A stretch of 24,958 nucleotides of DNA from an uncultured Cellvibrio sp. GTDB taxonomy: Bacteria; Pseudomonadota; Gammaproteobacteria; Pseudomonadales; Cellvibrionaceae. The first letter of the stretch is position 1, and each line of letters begins with the position of its first letter. Under the pieces are notes generated by a model that worked only from the letters and a program-made list of their open reading frames with translations, did no database searches and was not told where the DNA came from. The stretch lies in assembly GCA_946481095.1 (NCBI GenBank), contig CAMLML010000069.1:1-24958 (forward strand), in the 5' to 3' direction. This document shows positions 22,595 through 24,958 of the stretch, piece after piece. Both the position numbers and the translations under genes were made by a program.

Positions 22595-24025
22595 ATGGCA
22601 GAAATACGCGGTCTTGATGCCTGGATGGGTTGTTTGGTGGATAGGGAATTACCCACATTAAATGCGGTTGTCAGGGATATATGTGAGGCCAGCCAGAACG
22701 AATTGAGCCGTGCTGACGACCTCACCAAAATAATTTTACGCGATGCCAATTTAACTTCTCGTGTTCTGAAAGTTGCCAACTCTGTTCACTACAACATAGC
22801 CTTTGAACCGATAAAAACGGTTTCCCGCGCCATAGTACGTTTGGGTTTCGAAAATCTCAAAACAATTACTCTCGCCAGCAGTGTCATAGAAACTTTTTTA
22901 AAAGGAAAGCCACAAGAAGAATTGATAAAAAGTATGGCGCGTGCGTTTCATGCTGCAGTACAGGCGCGAGCTATGGTCGCCAATCTGGATGCTGAAAATC
23001 GTGAGCAGGTATTTATTGCTGCACTCTTGCGAAATATCGCAGAGCTGGCGTTGCTTTCCACGGGCAAGCAAGTGGTGACGGAATTTATTGAAGCTCGCAA
23101 TTTACAGCCCGAACAGGAACGCAGTTTATCGCTTGAGTATTTGGGAGCTGATTTGTTGGTATTGAACCAACAGCTTATTAAAGATTGGTCACTTGGCGAT
23201 TTAATTATGGAGGCGACAGAAGCCAGGACTAATCCCAGTATTCGTGCGCGAGCCGTCGCTCTGGGTAATGAGCTCAGTAAACAAATTAATAAAGGCATGC
23301 AGAGTCCCGGTGTAATTAATTTGTGTGAGCAAGTGAGCCGTCTTTGTAAAATTTCCATTGATGATGCAAAAAAGCAAGTAATGTTAAAAGCGGATGAAGC
23401 ATCAGTGATCGCCAAAAATTATGGCGCGGATATTTTAATCAGCGCATTGCCTGATCCCAGCCATTTGGAGGAGACAGTCAAGGAAGAAACAACCAGAGAG
23501 GAAGATGACGTTGGGCAGGAAATTTCCGATTATGCTTTTCAGCAGCATTTCAATAAATTGCATCAACTGATGTTATCCGGAAGCAGTATTTCTGAAACAA
23601 CACAGGCAGCACTACTCGCACTGTATGAGGGTTCCCGGATTCCACGTTCTTGCATTTGTGTCATAGATTACAAAACCAAAACACTGGATGTGCGCTATGT
23701 TGCAGGTAAGGGCACACATATATGGAGACAACAAATCAAGATCACTCTGGATCACTTGCATAAGGGCGAACTGTTACATGACATATTATTAAATCAAAAA
23801 CCTTTGTGGCATAAATCCAAATATGTAAAAGACATAGGCCAACTACAAATCTTTCAGGCAAAAGGCGATATTTTTCTGGCGCCGTTACAACATAACAAGC
23901 GCTTGCTGGCGATTATGTATGCCGATGCAGTGGATGGCCACTTCAACGCCAGGCAGTATGAAGAATTTCAATTAATTGCCAATCAACTGATCTTGCTGAT
24001 GCGCTTGAATGCCGGTAGTGTTTGA
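22595..24025 (+). CDS. HDOD-GAF signalling protein
   Basis: This 476-residue cytoplasmic protein has an N-terminal HDOD domain (about 9-215), with the typical LTSRVLKVANSVHYN and LGFENLKTITLASSV stretches, and a C-terminal part (about 320-470) that looks like a GAF domain (SCICVIDYKTKTLDVRYVAGKG; FLAPLQHNKRLLAIMYAD). In true HD hydrolases a His-Asp pair follows the ALL helix; here it reads ALLRNIAELAL (143-153), so metal-dependent hydrolysis is unlikely and a regulatory or partner-binding role is expected. Ligand and partner are unknown. The ATG at 22595 is preferred over an in-frame TTG at 22580. It sits between rpmG and mutM, which are adjacent in E. coli, and ends 23 bp before mutM. Confidence 0.85.
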   Translation: MAEIRGLDAWMGCLVDRELPTLNAVVRDICEASQNELSRADDLTKIILRDANLTSRVLKVANSVHYNIAFEPIKTVSRAIVRLGFENLKTITLASSVIETFLKGKPQEELIKSMARAFHAAVQARAMVANLDAENREQVFIAALLRNIAELALLSTGKQVVTEFIEARNLQPEQERSLSLEYLGADLLVLNQQLIKDWSLGDLIMEATEARTNPSIRARAVALGNELSKQINKGMQSPGVINLCEQVSRLCKISIDDAKKQVMLKADEASVIAKNYGADILISALPDPSHLEETVKEETTREEDDVGQEISDYAFQQHFNKLHQLMLSGSSISETTQAALLALYEGSRIPRSCICVIDYKTKTLDVRYVAGKGTHIWRQQIKITLDHLHKGELLHDILLNQKPLWHKSKYVKDIGQLQIFQAKGDIFLAPLQHNKRLLAIMYADAVDGHFNARQYEEFQLIANQLILLMRLNAGSV

Positions 24026-24048
24026 TTTTTTTATGAGCTGGATATCAC

Positions 24049-24861
24049 ATGCCGGAATTACCTGAAGTTGAAACAACCTTACGCGGTATTTCACCGCATA
24101 TACTCCACAAAAAAATTACTCGATTAATTATCCGTCAGCCGCAATTGCGTTGGCCGGTAACGTCCGGATTGTCACAGATAATTACCGGTAAAAAAATTCG
24201 TTCTGCCTATCGTCGAGGGAAATATTTGCTGTTGTCTATCGGCGATGGTCATCTGTTGGTTCATTTGGGCATGTCAGGCAGTTTACGGATTGTTCCAGCC
24301 AATGAGCCACCTCTATTCCATGATCATATTGATTTACAGTTTGGCAATATCAGCTTGCGCTATTCCGATCCCCGTCGTTTCGGTTGTTGGTTGTGGGTTG
24401 AAGGTAATCCTGAAGAATATAAATTGCTGAAAAAATTGGGGCCTGAACCATTAACTGAAAATTTTCACGCTGAGTATCTTTGGCAAAAAAGTCGTGGTCG
24501 CAGCAAAACTTTAAAAGAATTTATTATGGATAATCATGTAGTGGTAGGGGTCGGGAACATTTACGCCAACGAAAGTTTGTTTATGGCGGGAATAAAACCA
24601 ATTCGCAAAGCTTCAACACTCACCAAAAAAGAAGCCGATCTCTGGGTTGAAAAAATTCGTTTCGTATTGCAGAGATCAATAGACCAAGGCGGAACTACCT
24701 TGCGCGATTTTGTTGGTGGTGATGGAAAACCGGGTTATTTTCAACAACAGCTATTGGTGTATGGTCGTGGTAATCAAGCTTGTGTTAATTGTGCAAAAAC
24801 CTTAAAAGAAATTCGATTAGGTGATCGCTCAACGGTTTATTGTGTTAATTGTCAGGCGTAG
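24049..24861 (+). CDS. mutM: Formamidopyrimidine-DNA glycosylase
   Basis: This base-excision repair enzyme removes 8-oxoguanine and ring-opened purines and then cleaves the abasic site. Of 270 residues, the catalytic N-terminus PELPEVETT has P2 as nucleophile and E3; K58 is the conserved phosphate-contacting lysine; and the C-terminal zinc finger uses C245, C248, C265 and C268. The helix-two-turn-helix stretch NHVVVGVGNIYANESLF is intact. Its TAG stop codon lies within a copy of the dispersed palindromic repeat, so the repeat abuts, or supplies, the end of the gene. It is 23 bp after the HDOD gene, probably co-transcribed. Confidence 0.97.
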   Translation: MPELPEVETTLRGISPHILHKKITRLIIRQPQLRWPVTSGLSQIITGKKIRSAYRRGKYLLLSIGDGHLLVHLGMSGSLRIVPANEPPLFHDHIDLQFGNISLRYSDPRRFGCWLWVEGNPEEYKLLKKLGPEPLTENFHAEYLWQKSRGRSKTLKEFIMDNHVVVGVGNIYANESLFMAGIKPIRKASTLTKKEADLWVEKIRFVLQRSIDQGGTTLRDFVGGDGKPGYFQQQLLVYGRGNQACVNCAKTLKEIRLGDRSTVYCVNCQA

Positions 24862-24935
24862 GTTGGAAGAGCGCAGCGACTTCCGACAATTTATTACGAA
24901 CAATCATAATTTGTAGGAAGTGGCTGCGCTATTGC
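24859..24935. repeat. Palindromic dispersed repeat (REP-like), copy 2
   Basis: 24859-24888 is identical to the reverse complement of 47-76 (30 of 30 nt). A degenerate second arm at 24912-24935 matches the expected complement at 20 of 24 positions, with a 23-nt AT-rich spacer. It directly follows mutM and includes its stop codon. Compared with copy 1, the palindrome has decayed on one side only. It has no coding capacity. Confidence 0.85.
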
Positions 24936-24958
24936 CACCGACGCCACAAAAATAAATT

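Noticed and set aside
22429..22617. 62-codon frame across the rpmG end, terminator and HDOD start
   Set aside because: It crosses a strong intrinsic terminator and overlaps two real genes out of frame.
22948..23415. 155-codon minus-strand frame within the HDOD gene
   Set aside because: Antisense shadow with no start signal or known motif.

Overview
The window looks like chromosomal DNA from a gammaproteobacterium of the Cellvibrio/Cellvibrionales type, related to Pseudomonas. The protein sequences, the presence of Crc, the gene order and a GH35 enzyme of the Cellvibrio kind point this way. The genus is an inference and the species cannot be named. Coding density is high, no stretch over about 235 bp lacks a gene, and I see no phage, transposase, integron or CRISPR. 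Most genes are housekeeping.

Left block (88-11312). pilT and pilU (type IV pilus retraction ATPases) lie on the minus strand. Divergent from them run yggS (PLP homeostasis), proC, yggT, yggU, a large dynamin-like GTPase, metX-metW (methionine), a DUF4426 protein, rdgB (nucleotide pool cleaning) and hemW. Apart from the GTPase, whose presence there I do not recall, this order closely resembles the pilU-pilT...hemW region of Pseudomonas aeruginosa.

Junction (11313-13271). A membrane-anchored protein I do not recognise converges on crc (carbon catabolite repression), which is divergent from pyrE.

Right block (13272-24861). pyrE and a DUF4124-like coiled-coil protein meet the convergent coaBC-algC-argB operon at a strong bidirectional terminator. 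radC is divergent from coaBC. It is followed by a secreted GH35 beta-galactosidase, rpmB-rpmG with terminator, an HDOD-GAF signalling protein and mutM. This is the classic pyrE/coaBC/radC/rpmBG/mutM neighbourhood of gammaproteobacteria. dut is missing from its usual place beside coaBC, and the GH35 and HDOD genes are additions to the E. coli-type arrangement.

Non-coding signals include: a dispersed palindromic repeat at both window ends (30 nt identical, inverted); a second, cruciform-forming repeat between the DUF4426 gene and rdgB; hairpins between pilT and pilU and at the orphan/crc junction; a possible kissing-hairpin leader before rpmB; and a possible start-site-masking leader before metX.

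I did not find a clear new multi-gene system. The most interesting items are the dynamin-like GTPase, the membrane-sensor/AlgC fusion, the unrecognised 285-residue protein, the rpmB leader and the repeats.
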